64,000 bases of DNA from Sphaerotilus uruguayifluvii (GCF_013294065.1 NZ_JABSNM010000001.1:325925-389924), one strand, 5' to 3'. Positions 39,296 through 49,058 are shown, counted from the first letter of the stretch. Notes: generated by a model from the letters alone, not told the origin. Made by a program: numbers and translations.

Positions 39296-40312
39296 ATGCC
39301 CGTCCGACCCCACGCCCATTCCGATCACGGATTCATTCATCCGCGGTCCAGCGAGATCACGCCCCGCGAGGTCCACGACCGCCGCCGCGACTGGCTGCGC
39401 CAGATCGCGGCCGGTGCGGGCGGCCTGGCGCTGGCGGGCTGGGCCGGGCGCGAGGCGCTGGCGCAGCCGGCCTCCGCACCCGCCCGGCCGGGGCGGCTGG
39501 CCGCGCTGCCGGGCGCGCGCAGCGCGGTGGCCGGCGCCACGACGATGGAACGCGCGACCGCCTACGCCGACCTCACCGCCTACAACAACTTCTACGAGTT
39601 CGGCACCGACAAGGCCGATCCGGCGCGGCTGGCCGGACGGCTGCAGACCCGGCCGTGGAGCGTCGTCGTCGACGGCGAGGTGAAGCGGCCGCAGACGCTG
39701 GATCTGGACGCGCTGCTGCGCCTGGCGCCGATGGAGGAGCGCATCTACCGGCTGCGCTGCGTCGAGGGCTGGTCGATGGTGATCCCGTGGGTCGGCTGGT
39801 CGCTGGCCGAACTGATCCGCCGCGTCGAGCCGACCGGCAACGCCCGGTATGTCGAGTTCCACACGCTGGCCGATCCGAAGCAGATGCCCGGCGTGGCGTC
39901 GCGGGTGCTCGACTGGCCCTATGTCGAGGGCCTGCGCCTGGACGAGGCGATGCATCCGCTGACGCTGCTGGCCTTCGGCCTCTACGGCGAGGTGCTGCCC
40001 AACCAGAACGGCGCGCCGGTGCGGCTGGTGGTGCCGTGGAAATACGGCTTCAAGAGCGCCAAGTCGATCGTGCGCATCCGCTTCACCGAGCGCCAGCCGC
40101 AGACGGCCTGGAACCGCTCGGCGCCGCAGGAGTACGGCTTCTATTCCAACGTCAACCCGGAGGTCGACCACCCGCGCTGGAGCCAGGCCACCGAGCGGCG
40201 CATCGGCGAGGACGGCCTGTTCGCGCGCAAGCGCCCGACGCTGCCGTTCAACGGCTACGGCGCGCAGGTGGCCTCGCTGTACGCAGGCATGGACCTGAAG
40301 AAGTCCTTCTGA
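39296..40312 (+). CDS. msrP: MsrP (YedY) methionine sulfoxide reductase catalytic subunit
   Basis: 338-aa periplasmic molybdopterin enzyme that repairs oxidised methionines in envelope proteins. A twin-arginine-type signal ([20 protein letters not shown]) exports it folded. [15 protein letters not shown] contains the molybdenum-ligating Cys, and [14 protein letters not shown] plus [16 protein letters not shown] are family signatures. The first 35 residues before the Tat motif include several His. The stop overlaps the msrQ start by one base (TGATG). Electrons come from the quinone pool through MsrQ. Confidence 0.94.
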   Translation: MPVRPHAHSDHGFIHPRSSEITPREVHDRRRDWLRQIAAGAGGLALAGWAGREALAQPASAPARPGRLAALPGARSAVAGATTMERATAYADLTAYNNFYEFGTDKADPARLAGRLQTRPWSVVVDGEVKRPQTLDLDALLRLAPMEERIYRLRCVEGWSMVIPWVGWSLAELIRRVEPTGNARYVEFHTLADPKQMPGVASRVLDWPYVEGLRLDEAMHPLTLLAFGLYGEVLPNQNGAPVRLVVPWKYGFKSAKSIVRIRFTERQPQTAWNRSAPQEYGFYSNVNPEVDHPRWSQATERRIGEDGLFARKRPTLPFNGYGAQVASLYAGMDLKKSF

Positions 40313-40947
40313 TGACCGCGCCTGCGCTTGCCCGCCTCGACGCGGCGCTGCGCCGGCCGGGGGCCAAGTTCGCCGTCTGGCTGCTGTGCCTGCTGCCGCT
40401 GCTGGGCTGGGTCGTGCGCGGCAGCACCGGCTGGGCCGGCGGCCTGGGCGTCAATCCGGCCGAGACGCTGCTGCGCGGCACCGGCAGCTGGACGCTGAAC
40501 CTGCTGCTGATCGGGCTGGCGCTGACGCCGCTGCGGCGCCTGTCCGGTCTGAACGGCCCGATGCGCTGGCGCCGCACCGTCGGGCTGTGGGCCTTCGCCT
40601 ATGCGCTGCTGCATGCGCTGGCCTATGCCTGGCTGGACATGGGCCTGGACCCGGCGGCGATCGCCAGGGATCTGGGCAAGCGGCCCTTCGCGCTGGTCGG
40701 CTTCCTGGCCTTCATGCTGCTGCTGCCGCTGGCGCTGACCTCGACCGACCGCGCGATGCGTGCGCTGGGCGGCCGGCGCTGGCAGCGGCTGCACCGGCTG
40801 GTCTACCTGATCGCGCCGCTCGGGCTGCTGCATCTGGCCTGGATGCGGGCCTCGAAGGGCCGGCTGGCCGAGATCGCGCCCGAGGCGCTGGTGCTGGCGC
40901 TGCTGCTGGGCCTGCGCTGGATCCGGGTGCGTCATTCCCGCCACTGA
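40312..40947 (+). CDS. msrQ: MsrQ (YedZ) haem-binding membrane subunit
   Basis: 211-aa inner-membrane b-type haem protein feeding electrons to MsrP. About six helices; haem histidine candidates in YALLHALAYAW, LHRLVYLIAPLGLLHLAWM. The GLGVNPAETLLRGTGSWTLNLLLIGLALTP start segment is standard for YedZ. Translationally coupled to msrP. Confidence 0.93.
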   Translation: MTAPALARLDAALRRPGAKFAVWLLCLLPLLGWVVRGSTGWAGGLGVNPAETLLRGTGSWTLNLLLIGLALTPLRRLSGLNGPMRWRRTVGLWAFAYALLHALAYAWLDMGLDPAAIARDLGKRPFALVGFLAFMLLLPLALTSTDRAMRALGGRRWQRLHRLVYLIAPLGLLHLAWMRASKGRLAEIAPEALVLALLLGLRWIRVRHSRH

Positions 40948-41024
40948 AGGAACACGATCCCCCTTGTCTGCGGTCTTGATCTGGCTTGAAATCGGATCCG
41001 ACTGTGACAGAGTTGGCAAATTTG

Positions 41025-41053
41025 TTGACACATCTTTCAGGCATCCTTAGGAT
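41025..41053 (+). promoter_or_regulatory. Near-consensus sigma70 promoter
   Basis: TTGACA (41025-41030), 17-base spacer, TAGGAT (41048-41053). The start should fall near 41060, about 24 bases upstream of the GTG of the next gene. The surrounding 130 bases are unusually AT-rich for this window. Confidence 0.75.
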
Positions 41054-41083
41054 TGTTTGTAACAAGTTGTCAGGGAATGGATC

Positions 41084-42298
41084 GTGAATGTCGCCACCGA
41101 AGAAGAGGATCTGGCCTCGCAGCCGCCCTGGGACCTGATCGCCCTGCTGGTCCTGGCCTTCATCGTGCTGGGCTGGATGGCGCTGGCGGTGTCCTACAAC
41201 CCGAGCCACGGTGCGCAGGGCGCGTTCGAGCGGCTGCACAGCGTCGAGCTGCTGCAGTTCCGCACGCTGCCGTGGCGCACCTTCCTGCTGGAGATGCACG
41301 GGCGCTACGGGCCGGTCTTCTACGCGCTGATCGGGGCGCTGGGCCTGCCGCTCGAGAGCGCGCGCGCCGTCGGGCTGGTGATGCATCTGGCCTCGACGCT
41401 GCTGGTGCTGCAGCTGGCGCTGCACCTGGGCACGAGCTGGTGGCGCGCCTCGCTGCTGGCGACCGCCTTCTTCGCGTCGCCCTTCCAGTTCGGCCCGGCG
41501 CTGTGGGGGCATCCGGAGGCGATGGCGACGCTGCTGCTGGTGCTGGGCATCGTCGTGCCGCGCCTGGGTGACGGCACGCACCGGCGCGCCTCGGTCGTGC
41601 TGCTGCCGCTGACCGTGACCGTGGATCCGTCGGGCACCGCACTGGTGGCCTCGTCCTGTCTGGACGACCTGCGCCAGCGCCGCTGGGTCGACCTGCTGCC
41701 GAAGGCGGCCGCCGCGCTGCTGGCGCTGGCGCTGCTCGGCCTGGCCTGGGGCGGGGTGGCGCCGCCGCTGCTGCACGAGCCGGCCCGCGAGCCCAGCCTG
41801 CGCGCCTTCCTGATCGCGCTGGCGCTGCTGGTGCTCGGGCTGCATGCCGGCGACCGGATCAACCGCCGCGCCGGCACGGCGGTGCTGCTGCAGCGCTTCC
41901 TGATGCTGTGGCCGCTGGTGGTCGTGCTGTACGGGCTGTCGCCGGCGCTGCCGGCCGGCGGCTTCGTGTTCTCGCGCATCGACCGCCTCGAGAGCGCGCA
42001 GCTCGTGCCGAACCTGCTGAGCCCGGCGCTGATCGCCGCGGTGCTGGCGTGGAGCTGGAACTCGCTGCGCGACTACCGGCTGTCGAGCGCGCAGATCCTG
42101 GTCTGCGCGGCGGCGCTGTCGCTCGGCGGGGCGCTCTACCTGAAGGACGTCGACTTCTTCTTCTGGCCGCTGCTGCTGATGCGCCTGGTGCGCTGGGGCG
42201 GGCGGCGGCCGGCGCTGCGCGAGTCGCTGCTGCTGGCGGCGATCGCCTGGACCGTGGTCGGGCTGACGCTGGCGACGCTGTCCTATCCGATGTCCTGA
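41084..42298 (+). CDS. Polytopic membrane protein of unknown function (glycosyltransferase-like topology)
   Basis: 404-aa protein with roughly ten hydrophobic helices. The first extracytoplasmic loop (NPSHGAQGAFERLHSVELLQFRTLPWRTFLLEMHGRYGPVFYALIGALG) and alternating short loops resemble GT-C-type glycosyltransferases, which carry catalytic acidic residues in that loop, but I see no clear DD/DE motif, so the comparison is weak. Start is the GTG at 41084, preceded by AGGGAA and driven by a near-consensus promoter. No neighbour shares its strand closely: 136 bases from msrQ, 195 from the next gene. Strongly driven but unassigned. Confidence 0.6.
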   Translation: MNVATEEEDLASQPPWDLIALLVLAFIVLGWMALAVSYNPSHGAQGAFERLHSVELLQFRTLPWRTFLLEMHGRYGPVFYALIGALGLPLESARAVGLVMHLASTLLVLQLALHLGTSWWRASLLATAFFASPFQFGPALWGHPEAMATLLLVLGIVVPRLGDGTHRRASVVLLPLTVTVDPSGTALVASSCLDDLRQRRWVDLLPKAAAALLALALLGLAWGGVAPPLLHEPAREPSLRAFLIALALLVLGLHAGDRINRRAGTAVLLQRFLMLWPLVVVLYGLSPALPAGGFVFSRIDRLESAQLVPNLLSPALIAAVLAWSWNSLRDYRLSSAQILVCAAALSLGGALYLKDVDFFFWPLLLMRLVRWGGRRPALRESLLLAAIAWTVVGLTLATLSYPMS

Positions 42299-42493
42299 GC
42301 CGCTCGGCGCTCCCGGGGCGTTCTTGAGGGGCGGGCAGGCATCGCCGGCGCTCCGGGCGTGCCGATTGCACGCTGGCGCGGCCTGGCTCGGGGCGAACCC
42401 TGAGGCAGGGGGGCGCCGGCCCCCGGCGCGCTGCCTACGATGCCCTGGCGTCGAGCGACCGGCATCAGCGTCGCCGACCACGCGGGGGAAACG

Positions 42494-43048
42494 ATGTCGA
42501 CGAACATGCACAACGAGAGGGCGACGGGCCGGCTGGAGCTCGAAGCCCGTCAGGACGGCTGGATGCAGCGCCTGGAGCGCGCCCGCCAGCAGCGCGATCA
42601 TCTCGAGATGGCGCGGCTGCTGCTGAAGGCGGCCGACGGCGCGATGACCGAGGCGGTCGAGCACGACGACGAGGAGTCGCTCGAGCATGCGCAGTGGCTG
42701 CTGGCGCGCACGCAGCGCTCCGTCGGCGCCACCGGCGGCCATGCCGACGGCATCGCCGCGATGGCCGAGCTGCTCGAGGCGATGGCGCGGCTGCTGCGGA
42801 TGTGGATCGCGCGCGAGCGGCCGGCCGCCGCGCGCCTGGCCATCGAGCAGGTGCGCGACACCGCCTTCGACCTGGCCCGGCGCGTCGAGCGCTGCGAGGA
42901 CCTGGGCCTGCGCTGCGCGATGCTGCTGCGTGCGGCCGACGTGCTCGAGCAGGTCGGCGACGCGGTCGACGCGCAGTCGCTGCGCTCGCGCGCCTTCCAC
43001 CGCCTCGGCAGCGCGATGAGCACGGTCGACATCGCGCTGGCGGCCTGA
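42494..43048 (+). CDS. Hypothetical alpha-helical protein
   Basis: 184-aa soluble protein, almost entirely helical and rich in Ala, Arg, Glu and Leu (for example [41 protein letters not shown]). The heptad-like spacing suggests a helical bundle or TPR-like stack. No enzyme motif. ATG at 42494 has GGGGAAA upstream; an earlier in-frame ATG at 42440 lacks one. Found 56 bases before lipB on the same strand. The 195 bases before it (42299-42493) hold nothing recognisable. Confidence 0.6.
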   Translation: MSTNMHNERATGRLELEARQDGWMQRLERARQQRDHLEMARLLLKAADGAMTEAVEHDDEESLEHAQWLLARTQRSVGATGGHADGIAAMAELLEAMARLLRMWIARERPAAARLAIEQVRDTAFDLARRVERCEDLGLRCAMLLRAADVLEQVGDAVDAQSLRSRAFHRLGSAMSTVDIALAA

Positions 43049-43104
43049 GCCGGCGCGGGCCGGTCGGCCGAGCCGGCCGGCGATCGCGGTGGGACAATGC
43101 CGCG

Positions 43105-43842
43105 ATGACTGCCGCCGATCTGCCTGCCGATCTGTCTGCCGCTTCGACTGCCGATCCTGTCGCCCCAGCCGGTCCGCTGCTGCGCCGGCTCGGCCTGGTC
43201 GAGCACGGCCCGACCTTCGACGCGATGCGCGCCTTCACCGAGGCCCGCACGCCCGCCACGCCCGACGAGATCTGGCTGTGCGAGCACCCGCCGGTCTTCA
43301 CGCAGGGCGTGGCCGGGCGGCCCGAGCATGTGCTGGGCGCCGGCAGCATCCCGGTGGTGGCGACCAACCGCGGTGGCCAGGTCACCTTCCACGGCCCCGG
43401 CCAGGTGGTGGCCTACCCGCTGGTCGACCTGCGCCGGCTGGGCATCTTCGTCAAGGAATACGTCTACCGCGTCGAGGAGGCGGCGATCCGCACGCTGGGC
43501 GAGTTCGGCGTGACCGGCCACCGCGTCGCCGGCGCGCCCGGCATCTACGTGCGGCTGGACGATCCGTTCGCGCACGGTGCGCTCACCGGACCGGCCGATC
43601 CGCGCGACCCCTTCCGCGGCCTGGGCAAGATCTCGGCGCTCGGCATCAAGGTCAGCAACCACTGCACCTACCACGGCGTGGCGCTGAACGTGGCGATGGA
43701 CCTGGAGCCCTTCGAGCGCATCAATCCCTGCGGCTATCCGGGGCTTCGCACGGTCGACTTGGCTACACTCGGCGTCTCGACCGACTGGGCGACGGCCGCC
43801 GACCTGCTGGCCCGCTTCCTCGCCCGTCTGCTGAGCCGCTGA
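43105..43842 (+). CDS. lipB: Octanoyltransferase LipB
   Basis: 245-aa enzyme that moves octanoate from acyl carrier protein to lipoyl domains of 2-oxoacid dehydrogenases and the glycine cleavage H protein. The family signature [20 protein letters not shown] and the catalytic Lys region [19 protein letters not shown] are intact; the acyl-intermediate Cys is in INPCGYPGL. An extra segment ([20 protein letters not shown]) sits before the Lys motif. lipA follows after 83 bases. Confidence 0.95.
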   Translation: MTAADLPADLSAASTADPVAPAGPLLRRLGLVEHGPTFDAMRAFTEARTPATPDEIWLCEHPPVFTQGVAGRPEHVLGAGSIPVVATNRGGQVTFHGPGQVVAYPLVDLRRLGIFVKEYVYRVEEAAIRTLGEFGVTGHRVAGAPGIYVRLDDPFAHGALTGPADPRDPFRGLGKISALGIKVSNHCTYHGVALNVAMDLEPFERINPCGYPGLRTVDLATLGVSTDWATAADLLARFLARLLSR

Positions 43843-43925
43843 GGGCGACGCCGCCCGCCGGCCACGACGCCTTCCGCCCACCCGCTCCGCCGCCTCTCCA
43901 TCCCCACCGGGATCCTGGACGCACC

Positions 43926-44918
43926 ATGCCGACCGACAACGTCACCCACACCGCGCAGACCGGCGCGAACTACGACCCGACCGCCAAGCAGAAGGCCGAG
44001 GCCAAGACCGCGCGCATCCCGATCAAGATCGTGCCGGCCGAGACGCTGAAGAAGCCCGACTGGATCCGCGTCAAGGCCGGCAGCCCGACCACGCGCTTCT
44101 ACGAGATCAAGGAGATCCTGCGCGAGCACAAGCTGCACACGGTCTGCGAGGAGGCGAGCTGCCCGAACATCGGCGAGTGCTTCGGCAAGGGCACCGCGAC
44201 CTTCATGATCATGGGCGACAAGTGCACGCGGCGCTGCCCGTTCTGCGACGTCGGCCACGGCCGCCCGGATCCGCTGGACGTGGACGAGCCGGCCAACCTG
44301 GCCAAGACGATCGCGGCGCTGAAGCTGAAGTACGTCGTCATCACCTCGGTCGACCGCGACGACCTGCGCGATGGCGGCGCCGGCCACTACGCCGAGTGCA
44401 TCCGCGCCACCCGCGAGGCCTCGCCGCAGACGCAGATCGAGGTGCTGGTGCCCGACTTCCGCGGCCGCCTGGACAAGGCGCTGGCGATCCTGAAGGACGC
44501 GCCGCCCGACGTCATGAACCACAACATGGAGACCGTGCCGCGCCTGTACAGGGAAGCGCGCCCGGGCGCCGACTACCAGTTCAGCCTGACGCTGCTCAAG
44601 CGCTTCAAGGAAGAAGTGCCGAACGTGCCGACCAAGAGCGGCCTGATGGTCGGCCTGGGCGAGACGGACGAGGAGATCCTCGAGGTCATGCGCGACATGC
44701 GCGCGCACGACATCGACATGCTGACCATCGGCCAGTACTTGGCGCCGAGCGGCCACCACCTGCCGGTGCGCCGCTACGTGCACCCGGACACCTTCAGGAT
44801 GTTCGAGACCGAGGCCTACAGGATGGGCTTCACGCACGCGGCCGTCGGGGCGATGGTGCGCTCGAGCTACCACGCCGACCAGCAGGCGGCTCACGCGGGC
44901 GTCACGCCGGCGGCCTGA
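43926..44918 (+). CDS. lipA: Lipoyl synthase LipA
   Basis: 330-aa radical SAM enzyme that inserts two sulfurs into the octanoyl group. Both iron-sulfur sites are visible: the auxiliary cluster cysteines in [14 protein letters not shown] and the radical [13 protein letters not shown]. Also [11 protein letters not shown] and [15 protein letters not shown] of the C-terminal half; the cluster-ligand Ser is in MVRSSYHAD. The N-terminal 30 residues (Thr/Ala/Lys-rich) are extra. Converges on the carbonic anhydrase gene. Confidence 0.96.
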   Translation: MPTDNVTHTAQTGANYDPTAKQKAEAKTARIPIKIVPAETLKKPDWIRVKAGSPTTRFYEIKEILREHKLHTVCEEASCPNIGECFGKGTATFMIMGDKCTRRCPFCDVGHGRPDPLDVDEPANLAKTIAALKLKYVVITSVDRDDLRDGGAGHYAECIRATREASPQTQIEVLVPDFRGRLDKALAILKDAPPDVMNHNMETVPRLYREARPGADYQFSLTLLKRFKEEVPNVPTKSGLMVGLGETDEEILEVMRDMRAHDIDMLTIGQYLAPSGHHLPVRRYVHPDTFRMFETEAYRMGFTHAAVGAMVRSSYHADQQAAHAGVTPAA

Positions 44919-44964
44919 CGCTGCTCGGCGAGAAGATCCTGCCGCCGGCCTCGGGCGGGCCTGG

Positions 44965-45654
44965 TCAGGCCGGCCGCGGGCACGGCGCCATCGGCGGCGG
45001 CCCCGGATCGACCGCGGCGCGGTAGGGCCCGGTGCCGGCATGGCTGGACTCGGCCGCGGGCACGAAGCGGCCGTGCTCGACGTCGAAGACATGCACCTCG
45101 CCGTCCTCGATGACGTAGTGCCAGCCGTGCAGCGTCAGCCGGCCGGCCTCGACGCGCTCGCGCACCATCGGATAGCTCATCAGCCGCTCGAGCTGCAGCA
45201 CCACCGCGCGCTGCTCGGTGCGGCGCAGCGCCTCCGGCGAGGGCCGCACCGGCAGCGCCGCGTCGCGGCCGAGCTCCAGCCAGGCGCCGAGGTTGCTCGC
45301 GCCGACCGGATGGCCGAAGTAGAGCGCGCGGATGCCGCCGCAGTGGCTGTGGCCGCAGACGATGATGCGCTCGACCTCCAGCGCCAGCACCGCGTACTCG
45401 ATCGCCGCGGCGGTGCCGTGAAAGCCCGCCGAGCCGTCGTGCGGCGGCACGAAGGCGGCGACGTTGCGGATCATGAACAGCTCGCCCGGGCCGGCCCCGG
45501 TCAGCAGGTAGGGCACCAGCCGCGAGTCCGAGCAGCCGATGAACAGCGTCGAGGGCCGCTGCCCCTGGGCGACGAGCTCGTGGAACTGCTCGCGGGAGCC
45601 GGGAAAGGTGTCCTCGCGGAAGCGTTTCAGTCGGGCGAGCAGGTCGTCGGGCAT
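44965..45654 (-). CDS. Beta-class carbonic anhydrase
   Basis: 229-aa zinc enzyme interconverting CO2 and bicarbonate. Zinc ligands and the active-site dyad: FIGCSDSRLVPYLL (Cys, Asp, Arg) and IIVCGHSHCGGIRAL (His and Cys). FMIRNVAAFVPP and TAAAIEYAVLALEV are the other family blocks. The C-terminal tail after HGRFVPA is Pro-rich and variable. The gene lies 63 bases downstream of an SbmA-like transporter on the same strand, with an FNR-like dyad between, so it may have its own promoter. Confidence 0.93.
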   Translation of the reverse strand: MPDDLLARLKRFREDTFPGSREQFHELVAQGQRPSTLFIGCSDSRLVPYLLTGAGPGELFMIRNVAAFVPPHDGSAGFHGTAAAIEYAVLALEVERIIVCGHSHCGGIRALYFGHPVGASNLGAWLELGRDAALPVRPSPEALRRTEQRAVVLQLERLMSYPMVRERVEAGRLTLHGWHYVIEDGEVHVFDVEHGRFVPAAESSHAGTGPYRAAVDPGPPPMAPCPRPA

Positions 45655-45707
45655 CGGCGGGGTTCCTTTCCGGGACGCATCGTAGGCAGCGCCGCCCCCG
45701 CCCGGGG

Positions 45708-45721
45708 CTGATCTGGATCAG
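45708..45721. promoter_or_regulatory. FNR-like dyad CTGATCTGGATCAG
   Basis: Symmetric CTGAT-N4-ATCAG, differing from TTGAT-N4-ATCAA only at the outermost bases. It lies 54-67 bases before the carbonic anhydrase start and overlaps the 3' end of the ABC transporter gene. Confidence 0.4.
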
Positions 45722-47469
45722 GCTGCTTCGGCGCCGCCCTCGCCGAAGCGGTGGCCGCGCGCCGGATGCAGCGACCAGCCGCCGTCGCCATGCAGCCGCA
45801 GCACCTGCTGGTGATAGGCCAGCAGCGCCGGCCGGTGGCTGATGCTGACCGGCGTGCTGCCGGCGGCCACCAGCCGCGCGTACAGCAGCGCCTCGTTGGC
45901 CGCGTCCAGCGCGCTGGAGGCCTCGTCCAGGATGACGAAGCGAGCCCGCGAGCGCAGGGCCCGCGCGAAGGCCAGGCGCTGCTGCTCGCCGGTCGACAGC
46001 ACCTTGGCCCAGTCGCGCACCGCGTCGAGCCCGCCGACGCGGTCGGCCAGGTCGGGCAGGTTGACCTCGCGCAGCAGCGCGCGCAGCTCCTCGTCGGGCA
46101 GCGGCCGCTCCGGATGCGGGTAGAGCAGCTCGTCGCGCAGCGTGCCGGTGCCCAGGTAGGGGTGCTGCGGCAGGAACATCACCTCGTCGCCGTCGGGCCG
46201 GACGATGCGGCCCGAGCCGGTGGTCCACAGCCCGGCGATCGCACGCAGCAGCGAGCTCTTGCCGCAGCCGCTCGGGCCCTCGATCAGCAGGCCGTGGCCG
46301 TCGCTGATCGTCAGCGACAGGTCGCGGATCAGCAGGTGCTCGCGCTGCGGCGTCATCACCGCGACATGCTCGAGCGCGAAGTCGCGTCCGGGCAGCGTCT
46401 CGATGCGGCTGTCGCTGCGGCCGCCGCCGGCCTCGAGCCGGTCGAGCGCGCGGCTGAACTCGTGCAGCCGGTTCACCCCGGCGCCGAAGCGGCTCAGGCT
46501 CTCGAAGTGCTGCACGATCAGCGTCAGCGCGCCCAGGATGGCCGAGAAGGCGCCGGCGGCCTGGATCGCGCGGCCGACCTCCATCTCGCCCGACAGCACC
46601 TGGTCGGCGATGATGATGCTGGGCAGCGCCATCGTCAGGAAGCTGTGGCCGTACTGGAACAGGTTCAGGCCGAACTGCCAGCGCAGCACCTGGCGCGCAT
46701 TGCCGTACAGGCTGGCGAACAGGCCGCGCAGCCGGCCGAGCTCCTCGCGCTCGCCCTCGTGGAAGGCGATCGGCTCGGCATGCTCGCGCAGCCGCACCAG
46801 GCCGAAGCGGAAGTCGGCCTCGCGGCGAAGCTGGCGGAAGTTCAGCCCGATCAGCGGCCGCCCGAACACCGCGATCGTGATCCAGGTGCCGGCCACCGCG
46901 TAGACGATCAGGAAGGCGACGAGCAGGCGCGAGATCGACCACAGCACGCCGGTGAAGGCCACCAGCTCGATGAGCGCGCCGAGCAGCACCATCAGGAAGT
47001 ACAGCGACTGGCCGGTGAAGCTGTTGACGTCCTCGGCGATGCGCTGGTCGGGGTTGTCGATCGCCGCGCCGGACTGCTGCGTCAGCCGGTAGAAGGCGCG
47101 GTGGCCGAGGTAGCGGCCGAGCAGGTGCGCCGTGAGCCAGCGCCGCCAGCGCAGTCCCAGCGTGTCGCGCACGAAGTAGTAGCAGGCCCACAGCGGCACG
47201 GCCACCAGCAGCAGCAGGCTGAACTGGCGGATCGCGCGCCAGAAGCGTTCGGCGTCGCCGGCGGCCAGCGCCGAGGTGAACTCGCCGCTCTGCTGGTTGA
47301 ACAGCACGTTGAAGCTGGTCTGGCCCAGCAGCAGCACGATCAGCAGCGCCAGCAGGCCGATGGCGCGCGTGCGCTCGGCGCCGCTCCAGTACGGACGGGC
47401 CATCGCGACGAAGCGCCACCACAGGCGGCGGTCGACGGGAGGATGGGCGTGGGGGGCGTTTCGGTTCAT
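45718..47469 (-). CDS. SbmA/BacA-YddA-like ABC transporter (permease-ATPase fusion)
   Basis: 583-aa inner-membrane protein with an N-terminal ABC_membrane_2 domain (WWRFVAMARPYW, then helices to about 330, with DNPDQRIAEDVNSF and GLNFRQLRREADFRFGLVRLRE, the hallmark of SbmA/YddA/ABCD proteins) and a C-terminal ATPase (about 370-560): Walker A GPSGCGKSSLLRAI, signature LSTGEQQRLAFARAL (the STGEQQ variant normal in this subfamily), and FVILDEASSALD. Homologues take up peptides, vitamin B12 or fatty-acyl substrates. Start ATG at 47469 (MNRNAPHAHP) is preferred over an upstream ATG at 47529. Substrate unknown. Confidence 0.88.
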   Translation of the reverse strand: MNRNAPHAHPPVDRRLWWRFVAMARPYWSGAERTRAIGLLALLIVLLLGQTSFNVLFNQQSGEFTSALAAGDAERFWRAIRQFSLLLLVAVPLWACYYFVRDTLGLRWRRWLTAHLLGRYLGHRAFYRLTQQSGAAIDNPDQRIAEDVNSFTGQSLYFLMVLLGALIELVAFTGVLWSISRLLVAFLIVYAVAGTWITIAVFGRPLIGLNFRQLRREADFRFGLVRLREHAEPIAFHEGEREELGRLRGLFASLYGNARQVLRWQFGLNLFQYGHSFLTMALPSIIIADQVLSGEMEVGRAIQAAGAFSAILGALTLIVQHFESLSRFGAGVNRLHEFSRALDRLEAGGGRSDSRIETLPGRDFALEHVAVMTPQREHLLIRDLSLTISDGHGLLIEGPSGCGKSSLLRAIAGLWTTGSGRIVRPDGDEVMFLPQHPYLGTGTLRDELLYPHPERPLPDEELRALLREVNLPDLADRVGGLDAVRDWAKVLSTGEQQRLAFARALRSRARFVILDEASSALDAANEALLYARLVAAGSTPVSISHRPALLAYHQQVLRLHGDGGWSLHPARGHRFGEGGAEAA

Positions 47470-47576
47470 CGGGCGCTCGTGCAGGACAGGACTGACAGGC
47501 CGTCGCGGTCCGGGCTCACAGGTCCGCACAGGCGCGATGCCTATGCTGAAGTCCGTGGTCCCGTGTGGTTTCGGGG

Positions 47577-47590
47577 CTGATCATGATCTG
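47577..47590. promoter_or_regulatory. FNR-like dyad CTGATCATGATCTG
   Basis: TGATCATGATC core resembling TTGAT-N4-ATCAA, 108-121 bases upstream of the SbmA-like gene and just before the small ORF on the other strand. Weak on its own; noted because two similar dyads occur within the window. Confidence 0.25.
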
Positions 47591-47606
47591 TCCTGGAGTG
47601 TTCATC

Positions 47607-47798
47607 ATGGATCTTTCCGCCCGCTGCCTGTCCGCCCACCGTGCGCGCCCGGGGGCGCTGATCGCCTGCCGGGCCGGCTGCTCCTCGCGACTGCGCCGCC
47701 AGGGGCGCGGCCCGGTGCCGGCCGGCGCGGGCACGATCGTGCGCTGCCGCTGGAACGAGCGGCTGCATGGCATCAGCCTGCAGGCGTGCTGCGGCTGA
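47607..47798 (+). CDS. Small Cys/Arg-rich ORF, 63 aa (doubtful)
   Basis: Starts MDLSARCLSAHRARPGALIACRAGC and ends QACCG; strongly basic with six cysteines. A GGAG lies eight bases before the ATG. It occupies the space between two - strand genes and overlaps the 3' end of the metallopeptidase gene by 26 bases. No family recognised; could be chance in GC-rich DNA. Confidence 0.3.
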   Translation: MDLSARCLSAHRARPGALIACRAGCSSRLRRQGRGPVPAGAGTIVRCRWNERLHGISLQACCG

Positions 47799-48942
47799 GC
47801 GCGGCCTCGCGCACCGTCCGGTGCACGAAGGCGAGCCGGTCCAGCACCGGATCGGCGACCACGAAGGGCCAGGCGTCGCCCTGGCCGAGGCTGCGGCCCA
47901 TGCTGTTGAGGAAGCGCGACAGCGGCAGCCACTCGTCGACCAGCACCCGGCGGAAGTCGCGCGTGCCGGGCAGCGCGGCCAGTGCGGTGTCGGGCTCGAC
48001 CGCCGGGCCGGCGACCGGATCGCCCTGCAGCCGCACGCCCCAGTGGCTGGCGGTGTCGAGCGAGTCCGAGATGTGCATCCAGTGCGCCCAGGTCTCGGCC
48101 CAGTCCTCCCACGGGTGCATGGTCGCGTAGGCGCTGATGTGGCGCTGCGGCCAGTCGGCCGGCGCGCCCTCGCGGTAGTGGCGCTCCAGCGCCTGGCCGT
48201 AGTCGGCGCGCTCGTCGCCGAACAGCGCGCGGAAGGCGGCCAGGCGCCGCTCGTCCTTCGCGATCAGCTGGTCCCAGTAGAAGTGGCCGATCTCGTGGCG
48301 GAAGTGGCCCAGCAGCGTGCGGTAGGGCTCGTGCATCGCGGCGCGCCGGGCCTCGCGGGTGGCGTCGTCGGCCTCGGCGATGCTGACGGTGATCAGGCCG
48401 TGGTCATGGCCGGTGAGCACCGGCTCGGGCGCGTCGGGCAGCTCCTCCAGGAAGCGGAAGGCCAGGCCCTGCGGATCGACCGGGCGACGCGGGATCGGCA
48501 GGCCGGCCGCCAGCAGGCCGTGCAGCAGCCGGCGCTTGGCGGTCTCGAGCCGGCTCCAGGCCTCGAGATTGCCCGGCCGGTCCAGCGCCGGCAGCACTTC
48601 GGTGCAGCGGCAGCTCAGGCACAGCGGCCCGCCGTCGGCGTCGTCCGCGTCGCTCAGCCAGTTGCAGACGCCCTGCGGGGCCGGCGCGGCGTCCGCCCCG
48701 TGCGGCAGCGCGTGGTGGGCGCACGGCCGCAGCCGGCCGCCGGCCGCACGCTGCTGCAGCGCCTGCGCGGCCTCGGGCGCCAGCGCGGCGGTCGAGGGCT
48801 GCAGCGTGCCGTCCGGTCCGGGCTGCCAGGCCAGCAGGCTCATCGTGGCCGGATCGAAGGCCAGTGCATGGCCGCAGCCCTCGCAGCGGGTGTTCTCGAA
48901 GAAGACGGTCTGGCCGCAGTGGCTGCAGTGATAGGTGTTCAT
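47773..48942 (-). CDS. Putative zinc-binding metallopeptidase (Peptidase_Mx type), copy 2
   Basis: 389-aa paralogue of the protein at 24211-25425. N-terminal zinc ribbon CSHCGQTVFFENTRCEGCG; second cysteine sets CNWLSDA and CLSCRCTEVLP; catalytic FRHEIGHFYWDQLI; downstream ADYGQALERHY and MHPWEDWAETWAHWMHI. All landmark motifs align with copy 1, yet the two differ widely elsewhere, so this is an old duplication and not a recent one. Begins MNTYHCSHCG with no signal peptide. Substrate unknown. Confidence 0.86.
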   Translation of the reverse strand: MNTYHCSHCGQTVFFENTRCEGCGHALAFDPATMSLLAWQPGPDGTLQPSTAALAPEAAQALQQRAAGGRLRPCAHHALPHGADAAPAPQGVCNWLSDADDADGGPLCLSCRCTEVLPALDRPGNLEAWSRLETAKRRLLHGLLAAGLPIPRRPVDPQGLAFRFLEELPDAPEPVLTGHDHGLITVSIAEADDATREARRAAMHEPYRTLLGHFRHEIGHFYWDQLIAKDERRLAAFRALFGDERADYGQALERHYREGAPADWPQRHISAYATMHPWEDWAETWAHWMHISDSLDTASHWGVRLQGDPVAGPAVEPDTALAALPGTRDFRRVLVDEWLPLSRFLNSMGRSLGQGDAWPFVVADPVLDRLAFVHRTVREAALSRSTPAG

Positions 48943-49058
48943 GACGGATCGAAAGAGGAGGCGGGGGGGCCGGTGGGGGCAGGGGGTGGGCGCGTCGCCA
49001 GTGTGGTCTTGGCCCGGGCGCGCGGCCGTCGTCCGAGGGCGTGAGCGCGCGTCGGTGC

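Noticed and set aside
47541-47768. 75-codon - strand frame upstream of the SbmA-like gene
   Set aside because: No ribosome site, His/Arg/Ala-rich and inside the likely promoter region.
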